This document shows positions 1 to 6,959 of a stretch of DNA of 12,243 nucleotides, one piece after another (the stretch's first letter is position 1; each line of letters begins with the position of its first letter). This stretch comes from Actinomycetes bacterium (lineage in GTDB: Bacteria; Actinomycetota; Acidimicrobiia; Acidimicrobiales; Palsa-688). The translations under genes and the position numbers were made by a program. Below the pieces are notes generated by a model, which saw only the letters and a program-made list of their open reading frames with translations, was not told the DNA's origin and ran no database searches. The stretch is from the NCBI GenBank assembly GCA_021846485.1, contig JAJZWW010000061.1, positions 1-12,243 on the forward strand, read 5' to 3'.

Positions 1-5
1 CCGAG

Positions 6-86
6 CGGCAACTACTTGGACGGCCGAAGGCCGAGAACCGTGTGCTGACACGGCCGAAGTTGGTAACGCCGTCCAAGTAGTTGCCG
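6..86. repeat. Perfect 19-bp inverted repeat with nested hairpin
   Basis: The arm at 6-24 is exactly the reverse complement of 68-86, separated by 43 bp. Inside the loop lies a second perfect stem, CCGTGT (38-43) and ACACGG (48-53), around a GCTG tetraloop. The loop flanks also share the direct repeat ACGGCCGAAG (20-29 and 50-59). There is no T-tract after either arm, so a classical intrinsic terminator is unlikely, although it lies about 145 nt beyond the stop of the leftward transporter gene. It may be a structured RNA, a cruciform protein-binding site or the relic of a small mobile element. The structure is certain; the role is unknown. Confidence 0.6.
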
Positions 87-229
87 GAAGGGTCCTTATC
101 CGTCGAGGCATGAGCTGTCCGGGCTGGTCTGGGCCGGGCTCGGCGCTCTCGTGCGGGGCTACGCCTGGCACCCACCAGCGGCGGGGACCCCTACCGCGCC
201 GCGCCGCCGTCCGCCGCTGCGCTCCCACG

Positions 230-1441
230 TCAGTCGGCCTCGCCGCCGCCTCGGCAGCCCCAGCGAGGCGAGGGCCGGGCCGGCGTGCTGGACCCGGACG
301 AGCCGGACCCGGACGAGCCGGACCCGGCCGGCCCCGACCGACCTGCGCCCCGAGACCCGGCCGTCGCCGACCCAGCAACGTCCCAGGTCCCAGCCCCACT
401 CCCCGACCCCGACCCGGCAGTGCCCCCCGACCCGGTGCCCCGCGGTCCACCTGGACCAGGGTGGCCGACGGGGGGCTCGCGCCCCACGGACCTGTCTCGC
501 TCCGCCGGTCGCTGCGCCCCCGTGGGTAGGCCGCCGCTGGGCTCGCCGCTGGTGCCTGCCAGGACGCCGGCGCCGGGGTCGCCGGCGACGAGGGCGCTGC
601 GGCTGAGGCCCCAAGCCCCGAGCCCGAGGACGGCCAGGGCGGCGACCTCGACGTCGAGGTGACCCGGGCCAGCCTGGACTCGCTCGCCGAACAGCAGGAC
701 CCCGACGGTGGCCGCGACCAGCGGGTCGACGATCGTGAAACCGGGCTGCGAGGCGGCCAGTGGGCCAGCACGCAGCGCGTTGGACGCGAGCGTCATCGAC
801 GCCAGCCCGACGACCACCAGGGCGTAGACCGGCCAAGAGGTCAGCATGGCGACCACCCCGCCGGCGGCGAGCACACTGCCCAGCTGCTTGATCACCCCGG
901 CGAGCAGCCCCCAGCAGACGCCGGCGGCGGCTCCGAGGAACGCAGCTCGCCGGGGCGCCGAAGGAGAGCGGCCGGCCTGTCCGCGGGCGACGAGCACCAG
1001 CGCGCCGACGACCACGAAGCCGGCCATCCCGGCCAGCGCCCACCTGCCGCTCGGGGCAACCTGCCGGCCCCCCGAGGGGTCGGCGGTGAACAGCACCGCT
1101 CCCAAGCCGACCGCCATGCCCACCGCGGACAGGCCGTCGCGACGCCTCACCAGGCGCGGGTTGGCTATCGCCAGGTAGATGAAGACGAACAGCAGCTCCG
1201 AGGCGAGGATGGGCTGGACCAGAGCGAGGCTGCCGAAGTGGAGCGCGGTGGCCTGGAGGACGAAGCCGACCACCATGCTCGCCACCCCGAGGAGCCACAC
1301 CGGCTGGCGGACCAGCCGGAGCAGGAGGCCGGCATCGATCTGGTCGTCCACCGAGCCGCGGAGCGCGCCGGCCCGCTGGCAAGTCGTCGACGCCGCCGTG
1401 CACAACCCGGCGGCGACCGCCAGGGGGATCGCCGGGGACAC
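230..1441 (-). CDS. DMT-superfamily (NIPA/EamA-like) membrane transporter with long disordered tail
   Basis: The protein is an integral membrane transporter of about 403 residues, substrate unknown. Hydrophobic helices fill residues 1-280, beginning VSPAIPLAVAAGL; the GFVLQATALHFGSLALVQPIL segment (about 59-79) and the loop ending LFGER (about 249-253) are typical of the drug/metabolite transporter fold with ten helices. Residues 282-403 form a Gly/Ser/Pro/Thr-rich tail of about 120 residues without helices, which is unusual for the family. The GTG at 1441 is preferred because the protein starts there like its relatives and a TAGAGT box lies 8 nt upstream. An upstream GTG at 1582 would add an unconvincing Gly/Cys-rich leader. 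It follows the MFS gene on the same strand after 154 bp, so it may be read through or have its own promoter. Family is fairly secure; substrate is not. Confidence 0.85.
   Translation of the reverse strand: MSPAIPLAVAAGLCTAASTTCQRAGALRGSVDDQIDAGLLLRLVRQPVWLLGVASMVVGFVLQATALHFGSLALVQPILASELLFVFIYLAIANPRLVRRRDGLSAVGMAVGLGAVLFTADPSGGRQVAPSGRWALAGMAGFVVVGALVLVARGQAGRSPSAPRRAAFLGAAAGVCWGLLAGVIKQLGSVLAAGGVVAMLTSWPVYALVVVGLASMTLASNALRAGPLAASQPGFTIVDPLVAATVGVLLFGERVQAGPGHLDVEVAALAVLGLGAWGLSRSALVAGDPGAGVLAGTSGEPSGGLPTGAQRPAERDRSVGREPPVGHPGPGGPRGTGSGGTAGSGSGSGAGTWDVAGSATAGSRGAGRSGPAGSGSSGSGSSGSSTPARPSPRWGCRGGGEAD
291..327. repeat. 15-bp tandem repeat in the DMT tail
   Basis: The 15-mer GACCCGGACGAGCCG occurs twice back to back (291-305, 306-320) with a partial third copy to 327. 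Read on the minus strand it encodes the GSSGS-type tail of the transporter. The unit is a multiple of three, so changes in copy number would lengthen or shorten the disordered tail without breaking the frame. Confidence 0.8.
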
Positions 1442-1449
1442 CGCCGAGG

Positions 1450-1455
1450 ACTCTA
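1450..1455 (-). promoter_or_regulatory. Putative -10 box of leaderless promoter for the DMT gene
   Basis: On the minus strand TAGAGT lies 8 nt before the GTG at 1441, so transcription would begin at or next to the start codon. A weak -35-like CTGACG is at 1475-1480, spacer 19 nt. No Shine-Dalgarno sequence is visible between. Inferred from position and the actinobacterial TANNNT consensus. Confidence 0.4.
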
Positions 1456-1595
1456 CGGCACCGGGGCGCGCAGCCGTCAGCTGGTTCCCACCCGAGCTTC
1501 GCTGCCCGCGGCCGACACTGCCCGCTGGGCGCCCGCAGCCGGCCCCACCCGCCGGACAGCCGCAAGCGGCGCCACCCCGCACTCGCCGCAGCCGG

Positions 1596-3266
1596 TCAGC
1601 CGCACCCGCCCGCCGCCGGCGGTGGGTCCCACCCCGACTCCGGGCGGGAACGCAAGGTCAGGAGGGCAAGGGCGCCGGCGAACAGGACGAGCGCCGCCGA
1701 GACGACCAGGGCCACCTCGAGGCCGGCACCGAACGCCGCCCAGGCGGCGGCGATCACCTGGTGGACCTCGCCGGCGTGCCCGGCGCCGGCCGCCCCTCCC
1801 GCGCCGGCGGTGTGCCCGTGGGAGGGCAGGCCGCCGGACTCGACGCCCTGGATCACCAGCGCCTGGAGGTCCGGCGGGAGGCCCAGGGCGTGGAGGCGAG
1901 CGGTCAGGTGGCTCTGCAGCTGGCCGTTGACGAGCGAACCGAGGACCGCGACCCCGGTCACTGCGCCGATCTCCCGGCTGGTGTTCGCCGCCGACGCGGC
2001 CATCCCCGAACGTGCTGCGGGGACCGAGGAGAGGGCTGAAGAGGTGATCGGCACGACGGTGAGCCCGATGCCCACCCCGGTCACCGCCAGCGAGACGATC
2101 AGCGCCGCCTCGCTCACCCCGGGGGAGAGCACCGCGGTGGTGGCGAGGAGCCCCCCGGCGAACAGCACGCAACCGGCGCCGACCAACCAGCCGGTGGGTA
2201 TCCGGGTCGTCAGCCGACCGGTCGCCACCGCGGTGACGACCAGCAGCAGGGTCATCGGCAAGAAGGTGCCGGCGACCTCGAAGGCGCTGTCGCCCACGAC
2301 CTCGATCAGGTACAAGGCGGTGAAGAAGAAGATCGCAAAGGTGGCGAAATAGGTGCAGAAAGCCACCACGTTGGCGGTCGAGAAGGCCGGTCGGCGCAGG
2401 TAGCGCAGGTCGAGCAGCGGGTGGGCTGCTCTGCGCTCCCGCCAGACGAAGGCGGTGACCCCGACGAGCGCGACAGCGAAGAGCGCCACCACGCCGGGCG
2501 CCGAGTACCCGGCCGACTCCCCGTCGATCACGCCGAACACGGCGGCGGTGAGCGCCCCCGCTCCGAGCAGCGCCCCGGCGGTGTCGACCCGCCGGGCGTC
2601 GGGGTCGGAGCTCTCCGGCAGCACGACCAGGGCAATGGCTACCACCAGGGCGCCGAAGACCAGGTTGAACCAGAACACCGCCCGCCAGGAGAACGCCCCC
2701 ACGAGCACCCCGCCGACGACCGGGCCCACGGCGAGGGCCACGCCCGACACCGCCGCCCAGACCCCGACCGCCCGGTCCCGCCCGCGACGCTCTGGGTAGA
2801 GATGGCGGATCATCGAGAGGGTTCCCGGTTCACTGGCCGCCGCCCCGAGCCCCATGACCGCCCGCCCGGCGATGAGCACGCCGGTGCCGGGGGCCAGGGC
2901 GCACAGCACCGAGCCGGCGCAGAACACGGTGGCCCCTGACAGCATGACCACCTTGCGCCCGAACTCGTCGGCGATCATCCCGCAGGCGAGCATGGCCCCG
3001 GCGAACACCAGGGCGTAGCCGTTGACCACCCACTGCAGGCTGCTCACCCCGGCGTGCAGGCTGGTCTGGATGTCGCCCAGGGCGACACTGACGATCGTGT
3101 TGTCGAGGAAGGTCAGGAACAACAGCGCGCAGAGGACCCCGAGGGCCACCGACCGCCGGCGCCCCGACAGCCCCGCGCCGGCTGCAGGAGCGTCCGGCGC
3201 CCTGGCCGGCGACGGCCGGCTCGCGCGGACCCCGGCGATGCGGGCCCGCACCGACCCGCCGCTCAC
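1596..3266 (-). CDS. DHA2-family (14-TMS) MFS drug efflux transporter
   Basis: This is a 556-residue major facilitator of the EmrB/QacA type, expected to export drugs or metabolites using the proton gradient. Signature pieces are LDNTIVSVAL (about 54-63, motif D1), GMIADEFGRK (96-105, motif A) and GVALAVGPVVGG (175-186, antiporter motif C). Length and alternating hydrophobic segments fit 14 helices. A Gly/His-rich loop precedes the last helix, and the protein ends in a short Pro/Gly tail. The GTG at 3266 is chosen because GTGA overlaps the TGA of the upstream lipoprotein gene, a classic coupling arrangement; GTG at 3251 is an alternative. The frame stays open to an ATG at 3875, but that extension is Arg/Pro-rich and lies over the lipoprotein gene, so it is rejected. 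The substrate cannot be told from sequence. Confidence 0.9.
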   Translation of the reverse strand: MSGGSVRARIAGVRASRPSPARAPDAPAAGAGLSGRRRSVALGVLCALLFLTFLDNTIVSVALGDIQTSLHAGVSSLQWVVNGYALVFAGAMLACGMIADEFGRKVVMLSGATVFCAGSVLCALAPGTGVLIAGRAVMGLGAAASEPGTLSMIRHLYPERRGRDRAVGVWAAVSGVALAVGPVVGGVLVGAFSWRAVFWFNLVFGALVVAIALVVLPESSDPDARRVDTAGALLGAGALTAAVFGVIDGESAGYSAPGVVALFAVALVGVTAFVWRERRAAHPLLDLRYLRRPAFSTANVVAFCTYFATFAIFFFTALYLIEVVGDSAFEVAGTFLPMTLLLVVTAVATGRLTTRIPTGWLVGAGCVLFAGGLLATTAVLSPGVSEAALIVSLAVTGVGIGLTVVPITSSALSSVPAARSGMAASAANTSREIGAVTGVAVLGSLVNGQLQSHLTARLHALGLPPDLQALVIQGVESGGLPSHGHTAGAGGAAGAGHAGEVHQVIAAAWAAFGAGLEVALVVSAALVLFAGALALLTLRSRPESGWDPPPAAGGCG

Positions 3267-3868
3267 CCCGAGCCCGAGGAGCCCGACGCCCCCGGCGAGC
3301 CCGAGGAGCCCGACGCCCCCGAAGCCGATGCGGGGCACGCCGACGGCAGCTTGCCGCCCTGGAGGGCGAGCAGCCCGCAGAAGGCGCCGTCGCCAACCTT
3401 CCAGGTGCCCCCGACGAGGATGGCGGTGCCCTTGCGGTCCTGGAGGGCGGGGTGGCCGCCGACGACGATGTCGTAGGTGACGCTCGCCTCGGTGGAGCCC
3501 GACAGGGTCACGTGGAGCACCCGGGCGCTGGCCGCCCGGGCGAGCGGGGAGGTGGCGTCGGCGGCGAGCACCGAACGGAAGGCGGAGCCGTCCTGGAGCA
3601 GCTCGACCCGCTTGGAGGTGGGCGTCTTGGCGTCGAAGAAGCTGACCCAGTCGTTGCGGACGGCGGCGATCGTGGCGGAGCTGTCCGAGCTCGAGGCCGG
3701 CAGAGTAGTAGTAGTCGTCGTCGTCGTCGTGGTCGTGGTGGTCGTGGTGGTGGGACCGCTGGAGCTGGATGATCCCCCGCATCCCGCCAGCGCGGCGGCG
3801 AGCAACACCACCGCCAGCATCCCTGCGGCCCGGACCTGCCGCTGTTGGCCTGGGTGATCGATGGTCAC
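3263..3868 (-). CDS. Secreted lipoprotein with poly-threonine spacer
   Basis: A 201-residue predicted lipoprotein of unknown function. The N-terminus has Arg at 10 and 13, a hydrophobic stretch (17-28) and the lipobox LAGC with Cys30 as the lipidation site. Next come SSSSS, a run of 16 threonines (40-55), a globular domain (about 60-170) and a Ser/Gly/Ala/Pro tail to the end. The globular part (FFDAKTPTSKRVELLQDG and later GTWKVGDGAFCGLL) resembles small NTF2-like actinobacterial lipoprotein domains; this is impression only. The start is GTG at 3868, because AGGAGG sits 9 nt upstream; ATG at 3875 is only 2 nt from that site and is in the wrong frame. The stop overlaps the MFS start (GTGA), so the two proteins are probably made together, the lipoprotein serving at the outer face of the membrane. 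Confidence 0.85.
   Translation of the reverse strand: MTIDHPGQQRQVRAAGMLAVVLLAAALAGCGGSSSSSGPTTTTTTTTTTTTTTTTLPASSSDSSATIAAVRNDWVSFFDAKTPTSKRVELLQDGSAFRSVLAADATSPLARAASARVLHVTLSGSTEASVTYDIVVGGHPALQDRKGTAILVGGTWKVGDGAFCGLLALQGGKLPSACPASASGASGSSGSPGASGSSGSG
3271..3321. repeat. 24-bp direct repeat at the lipoprotein/MFS junction
   Basis: An identical 24-bp block occurs at 3271-3294 and 3298-3321 (period 27). It encodes the duplicated Ser/Gly/Pro segments of the lipoprotein C-terminus and ends 5 bp from the MFS start codon. The period is a multiple of three, so expansion would keep the frame. Confidence 0.8.
3704..3751. repeat. Trinucleotide tract encoding 16 threonines
   Basis: On the minus strand this is sixteen consecutive ACN codons, with blocks of ACT (4) and ACG (5) and mixed ACC/ACG. 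The homogeneous sub-blocks suggest growth by slippage. It encodes the spacer between the lipid anchor and the folded domain of the lipoprotein. Confidence 0.9.
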
Positions 3869-3876
3869 TTGGCATG

Positions 3877-3905
3877 TCCTCCTCGGGAGGCCTTCCTCCT
3901 CGGGA
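3877..3905 (-). promoter_or_regulatory. Duplicated Shine-Dalgarno region of the lipoprotein gene
   Basis: TCCCGAGGAGGA (minus strand) occurs twice, at 3877-3888 and 3894-3905. The copy near the gene places AGGAGG 9 nt before the GTG at 3868 and decides that start. The farther copy could pair with the CCTCC between them (GGAGG-AAGG-CCTCC), leaving only the near copy free. Confidence 0.6.
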
Positions 3906-4197
3906 CCGGTTGGCCTGCCGGCCCGTCCAGCTGCCCGGAGGTCCTGCCCGACGTCGGGGCGAGCCGACGACAAGGATGGTAGCGGCGCCGGCAACTCTCG
4001 CCGGGGGAGATCAGGGGAAAGGCCCCGCCACTCGTGGGAAACCGCCGCCTAGGGCTCCCGCCGACGGTGGGCCGGGGGCTCAGCGCGCGCCCGCCGGCCG
4101 GCGCGGGAGCGCCACACGGCGGCGCGGGCGGCGGCGCCCGAGCGCCCTCGCTGCTGTAGGCCCTTTCCCCGTCACGACCCCGACACCACCGGGCCGA

Positions 4198-4203
4198 TAG
4201 CGT
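4198..4203 (+). promoter_or_regulatory. Putative -10 box of leaderless promoter for the GT4-GtrA gene
   Basis: TAGCGT lies 8 nt before GTG at 4212, a spacing at which the transcript would start at or just before the codon. The identical hexamer precedes the hydrolase gene at 6945. No good -35 is seen. Inferred. Confidence 0.4.
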
Positions 4204-4211
4204 TGACGGGA

Positions 4212-5873
4212 GTGGCGACGGACCCCCTCCTGCCCGCCAGTGCGCTCCCGTACCGGTCGTCCCCGCGGAGCCCGACCCTCGTGTCGGTCGGCGCGGGGGT
4301 TGCGCCGGCGCACCTGCGCGTCGCGGTGGTCACCGAGAGCTGGCGCCCCAACGTCGACGGGGTGGTCACCCGTTTGGACAACACGGTGCGCGAGCTGCGG
4401 CGCGCCGGCCACGAGGTGATCGTCGTCGCCCCGTCGATCGACCCGGGCATGGACGGGCTGACCCAGTGCCGGACCCCGACGCTGTCGCTCGGGTGGCTCT
4501 ACGGGGGACGGCCCTGGGCGATCCCGGGCCGGGTGGTGGGGCGGGCACTGAAGGAGTTCCAGCCCGACGTGGTCCACGTCGTCAACCCCGTGCTCATGGG
4601 CAGCCTGGCCCTCCAGTACGCGTCGAAGCGCTACCCGACGGTGGTCAGCTACCACACCGACGTCTCGGTGTACGCCTCGATGTACCACCTCGGGTGGCTG
4701 CGCCCCGCACTGCACGAGGTGATGCGGCGGGTCTACCGGCGCGCCGACGTCCGCCTGGCCACCTCGGAGGTCGGGTCCGGCCAGCTCGGCGAGCTGCGCA
4801 TCGACGACGTCGAGCTGTGGGGCCGGGGAGTGGACGTAGAGCTGTTCCGGCCCGACCGGGACCCCACCTCGATGCGCCGGCGGCTCTGCCCCGATCCCGA
4901 CCGGACCCTCGTGCTCTACGTCGGCCGCCTGGCGAAGGAGAAGGGCTGCGAGCGCCTCCTCACGCTCGCCCGGGACCCCGGGCCGTACCACGTCGCCCTG
5001 GTCGGCGACGGACCGGACCGGGGTCACCTCGAGGAGCTGTTCGCCGGGACCCGGGCGACGCTCGCCGGGGTGCTCCAGGGCGACGACCTGGCGGACGCCT
5101 ACGCTGCTGCCGACGTATTCGCGTTCCCCTCCGAGACCGACACCCTCGGCCTGGTGCTGCTCGAGGCGCTCGCCTCCGGCGTGCCGGTGGTGGCCACCGC
5201 GAGCCCGGCGGCCGCCACCGTGCTAGGAGGGTGCCGCTCGGCGGTGGTGCTCCCCCCGGAGGCCGACGACGCCGCCCTGAGGGAAGCGGTCGGAGCAGCC
5301 AGCCGCCTGCCCCGGGACCGCTGCGCGCCGGCCCCCGGCACCGTGAGCGGGCCGGGCTGGAAGGAGGCGACCGCCGGCCTGGTCGAGTACTACCGGCGGG
5401 CGCACCGCCAGCGCCGGCCGCAGGGGCGGCGTCGCTTCGGCCGCTTCCTCGCCGTCGGCCTGTCCAACGCGGTCGTCGACCTCGGGGTGTTCAACTTCTT
5501 CGTGCTCGTCCACCCGACCCGCTCGGCCGGCCTCAACGTCGCGTACAACACGGTGGCGGTGGTCGCGGCCATCCTCAACAGCTACTTCTGGAACTCGCGC
5601 TGGACCTTCGCCGACCGGGTGGCGCCCGGCGGCGGACGGTGGCGTCAGCGGGCGATGTTCCTCGGTCAGGGCGGCATCAACCTGGCGGTGAGCGACGGGG
5701 TGGTCCTCGGGCTGTCCCTGCTGCTCGGCACGCTCGGGATACCCGCCGCGCTGATGTCCAACCTCTCCAAGGTGGTGGCGATGTTCAGCGCATCGGCAGT
5801 CAGCTACCTGCTCATGCACTTCTTGGTCTTCGACGAGCGTCGAGTCCGTCCCCACCCTCCCGGCGCCCTCTGA
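4212..5873 (+). CDS. Family 4 glycosyltransferase fused to GtrA-like membrane domain
   Basis: A 553-residue fusion. Residues about 34-390 form a GT-B glycosyltransferase of family 4, resembling the MgtA/PimB/SqdX type that moves mannose or another sugar from a nucleotide donor to a lipid. Visible are the N-terminal VAVVTESWRPNVDGVV, the mid-domain SYHTDVSVYA, LYVGRLAKEKG opening the C-terminal Rossmann fold, and SETDTLGLVLLEALASGVPVVA. In the last, Asp310 and Glu318 stand as D-X7-E in place of E-X7-E, a variant I recall in TDTFGLV-type relatives. After a basic linker (QRRPQGRRR), residues about 406-545 form a GtrA domain with four helices (FGRFLAVGLSNAVVDLGVFN, then NSYFWNSRWTFADR), a family linked to lipid-linked sugar translocation. 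GTG at 4212 is chosen for the leaderless promoter; TTG 4203 and GTG 4281 are possible. Its end overlaps the convergent exporter gene. The exact sugar and acceptor are unknown. Confidence 0.9.
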   Translation: MATDPLLPASALPYRSSPRSPTLVSVGAGVAPAHLRVAVVTESWRPNVDGVVTRLDNTVRELRRAGHEVIVVAPSIDPGMDGLTQCRTPTLSLGWLYGGRPWAIPGRVVGRALKEFQPDVVHVVNPVLMGSLALQYASKRYPTVVSYHTDVSVYASMYHLGWLRPALHEVMRRVYRRADVRLATSEVGSGQLGELRIDDVELWGRGVDVELFRPDRDPTSMRRRLCPDPDRTLVLYVGRLAKEKGCERLLTLARDPGPYHVALVGDGPDRGHLEELFAGTRATLAGVLQGDDLADAYAAADVFAFPSETDTLGLVLLEALASGVPVVATASPAAATVLGGCRSAVVLPPEADDAALREAVGAASRLPRDRCAPAPGTVSGPGWKEATAGLVEYYRRAHRQRRPQGRRRFGRFLAVGLSNAVVDLGVFNFFVLVHPTRSAGLNVAYNTVAVVAAILNSYFWNSRWTFADRVAPGGGRWRQRAMFLGQGGINLAVSDGVVLGLSLLLGTLGIPAALMSNLSKVVAMFSASAVSYLLMHFLVFDERRVRPHPPGAL

Positions 5874-6888
5874 GCTGAGCACTCTCCGAGCCGCGGGCGG
5901 CGGGGCAGTCGGCTGCACCCTCGGCTTCCCCGCCTGCCCCGAGGGCTGCGGGCGACCTGCCCGTGCCGGCACCGCAGGCCGCGGGGACGGCCGTCCCCGG
6001 ACCCGGCGTCCGGCGGGCGTCGGCGGCGGAGCTGCCGGCGTTGGCGCCGGCGACCGCCACGAGGGCGAACAGCTCCGAGACGGAGAGCCGCTGGCCGAGC
6101 ACGACCAGGCCGGCGAGCGCAGCGACCGCCGGGTCGAGGCTCGCGAGGATGCCGAAGGCCCGCGGGGTGACCCGGCGCAGGGCGGCCATCTCCAGGCTGT
6201 AGGGCAGGGCGGAGGAGAGGACCGCGACGGCGAGCCCGACGACGAGCACCCCGGGGGCCGCCAGCCGCCCGCCGGCGGTCGCCACCCCGACCGGGAGCAG
6301 GGCGGCGGCCCCCACCACCATCGACAGCGCCAGCCCCGAGCTGCCGGGGAACAGCTTCCCGGTGCGGGCCGACAGCAGGATGTAGCCCGCCCAGCAGGTG
6401 CCCGCGCCGAGGGCCAGCACCACCCCCACCGAGTCCAGGTGGAGCCGGCCGCCGAGCAGGCCACCGCCGGCGAGCAGCAACACCCCCCCGCCGGCCAGCA
6501 CCGCCCAGAGCAGGTCGAGGCGGCGGCGGGAGCCGCCGATGGTGACCGCCAGGGGGCCGAGGAACTCGACGGTGACCGCCACGCCGAGGGGGATGCGCGC
6601 GATGGACTCGTAGAAGAGGAGGTTCATGCCGGCGAGGACCAAGCCGAAACCGGCCACCACCGCGAGGTCCCCGCGGCGGGAGACCAGACCCCGGAGGACG
6701 GCGGGCGCGGGCCGGACGACGGCCAGGAGGACGGCGGCGGCGAAGACCACCCGGAGGGTCACCGCGCCGGTCGGGCCGACCCGGTCGAACAGCCCGACGG
6801 CCAGGGCGGCGCCGAACTGGACCGACACCGCCCCGGCCGCCACCAGCGCCGGCGCCGGTGCCCGGTCGAGGACGCTGCGAGCCGCCAC
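5812..6888 (-). CDS. EamA/RhtA-type DMT-family exporter
   Basis: A 358-residue membrane protein of the EamA family, closest in feel to the RhtA threonine/homoserine exporters. It begins with PALVAAGAVSVQFGAALAVGLF, has GMNLLFYESIARIPLGVAVTVEFLGPLAV (about 87-115) at the end of the first EamA half, and repeats the fold with SALPYSLEMAALRRVTPRAFGILASLDPAVAALAGLVVLGQ in the second half. Ten helices are expected. From about 286 a 72-residue Ala/Gly/Arg tail has no family counterpart, and its last 20 codons overlap the opposite-strand glycosyltransferase end. The start is GTG at 6888; TACCGT lies 6 nt upstream. It diverges from the hydrolase gene across 71 bp. The substrate (amino acid or metabolite) is inferred only from the family. 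Confidence 0.88.
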   Translation of the reverse strand: MAARSVLDRAPAPALVAAGAVSVQFGAALAVGLFDRVGPTGAVTLRVVFAAAVLLAVVRPAPAVLRGLVSRRGDLAVVAGFGLVLAGMNLLFYESIARIPLGVAVTVEFLGPLAVTIGGSRRRLDLLWAVLAGGGVLLLAGGGLLGGRLHLDSVGVVLALGAGTCWAGYILLSARTGKLFPGSSGLALSMVVGAAALLPVGVATAGGRLAAPGVLVVGLAVAVLSSALPYSLEMAALRRVTPRAFGILASLDPAVAALAGLVVLGQRLSVSELFALVAVAGANAGSSAADARRTPGPGTAVPAACGAGTGRSPAALGAGGEAEGAADCPAARGSESAQLRGRREGGDGLDARRRPRSA

Positions 6889-6894
6889 CGGGCC

Positions 6895-6900
6895 ACGGTA
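6895..6900 (-). promoter_or_regulatory. Putative -10 box for the EamA exporter gene
   Basis: On the minus strand TACCGT is followed by 6 nt and then the GTG at 6888, consistent with a leaderless mRNA. No convincing -35 is visible. Inferred. Confidence 0.35.
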
Positions 6901-6944
6901 CCGCCGGCCCGACCGGCTGCCACGCCCGGACCCCGCCGGCTCGC

Positions 6945-6950
6945 TAGCGT
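6945..6950 (+). promoter_or_regulatory. Putative -10 box for the hydrolase gene
   Basis: TAGCGT is followed by 9 nt and the GTG at 6960. It is the same hexamer as before the GT4-GtrA gene. No Shine-Dalgarno sequence is present in the gap, consistent with a leaderless or near-leaderless transcript. Inferred. Confidence 0.4.
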
Positions 6951-6959
6951 CTCGCTGCC

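Larger units (their letters stand above)
3869..4211. other. Divergent intergenic region
   Basis: About 340 bp without a convincing gene lies between the leftward lipoprotein/MFS genes and the rightward glycosyltransferase. It holds the duplicated Shine-Dalgarno element at its left edge, a 12-bp palindrome CGCCGGCCGGCG at 4092-4103, and the -10-like TAGCGT at its right edge. ORFs here are Arg/Pro-rich with no ribosome-binding site. No clear promoter for the leftward genes was found. Confidence 0.6.

Noticed and set aside
1..110. Inverted repeat as an integron attC site
   Set aside because: No matching GTTRRRY/RYYYAAC core pair at the expected positions, and no integrase or gene cassette nearby.
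159..1565. 468-codon minus-strand frame over the DMT transporter
   Set aside because: Arg/Pro/Gly-rich shadow in another frame; the alternative frame gives ten hydrophobic helices with family motifs.
1596..3875. Long 759-codon minus-strand frame starting at ATG 3875 as a single protein
   Set aside because: The first 203 codons are Arg/Pro/His-rich, lie over the well-supported lipoprotein gene in another frame, and AGGAGG is only 2 nt from that ATG. The MFS protein proper starts at the GTGA overlap (3266).
4203..4211. TTG at 4203 as start of the GT4-GtrA gene
   Set aside because: It overlaps the TAGCGT box by its first base and has no Shine-Dalgarno sequence; GTG at 4212 fits a leaderless start better, though the difference is only three codons.
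4080..5027. Minus-strand open frame opposite the glycosyltransferase
   Set aside because: His/Arg/Pro/Gln-rich translation without motifs; it is the antisense shadow of a gene with clear family motifs.
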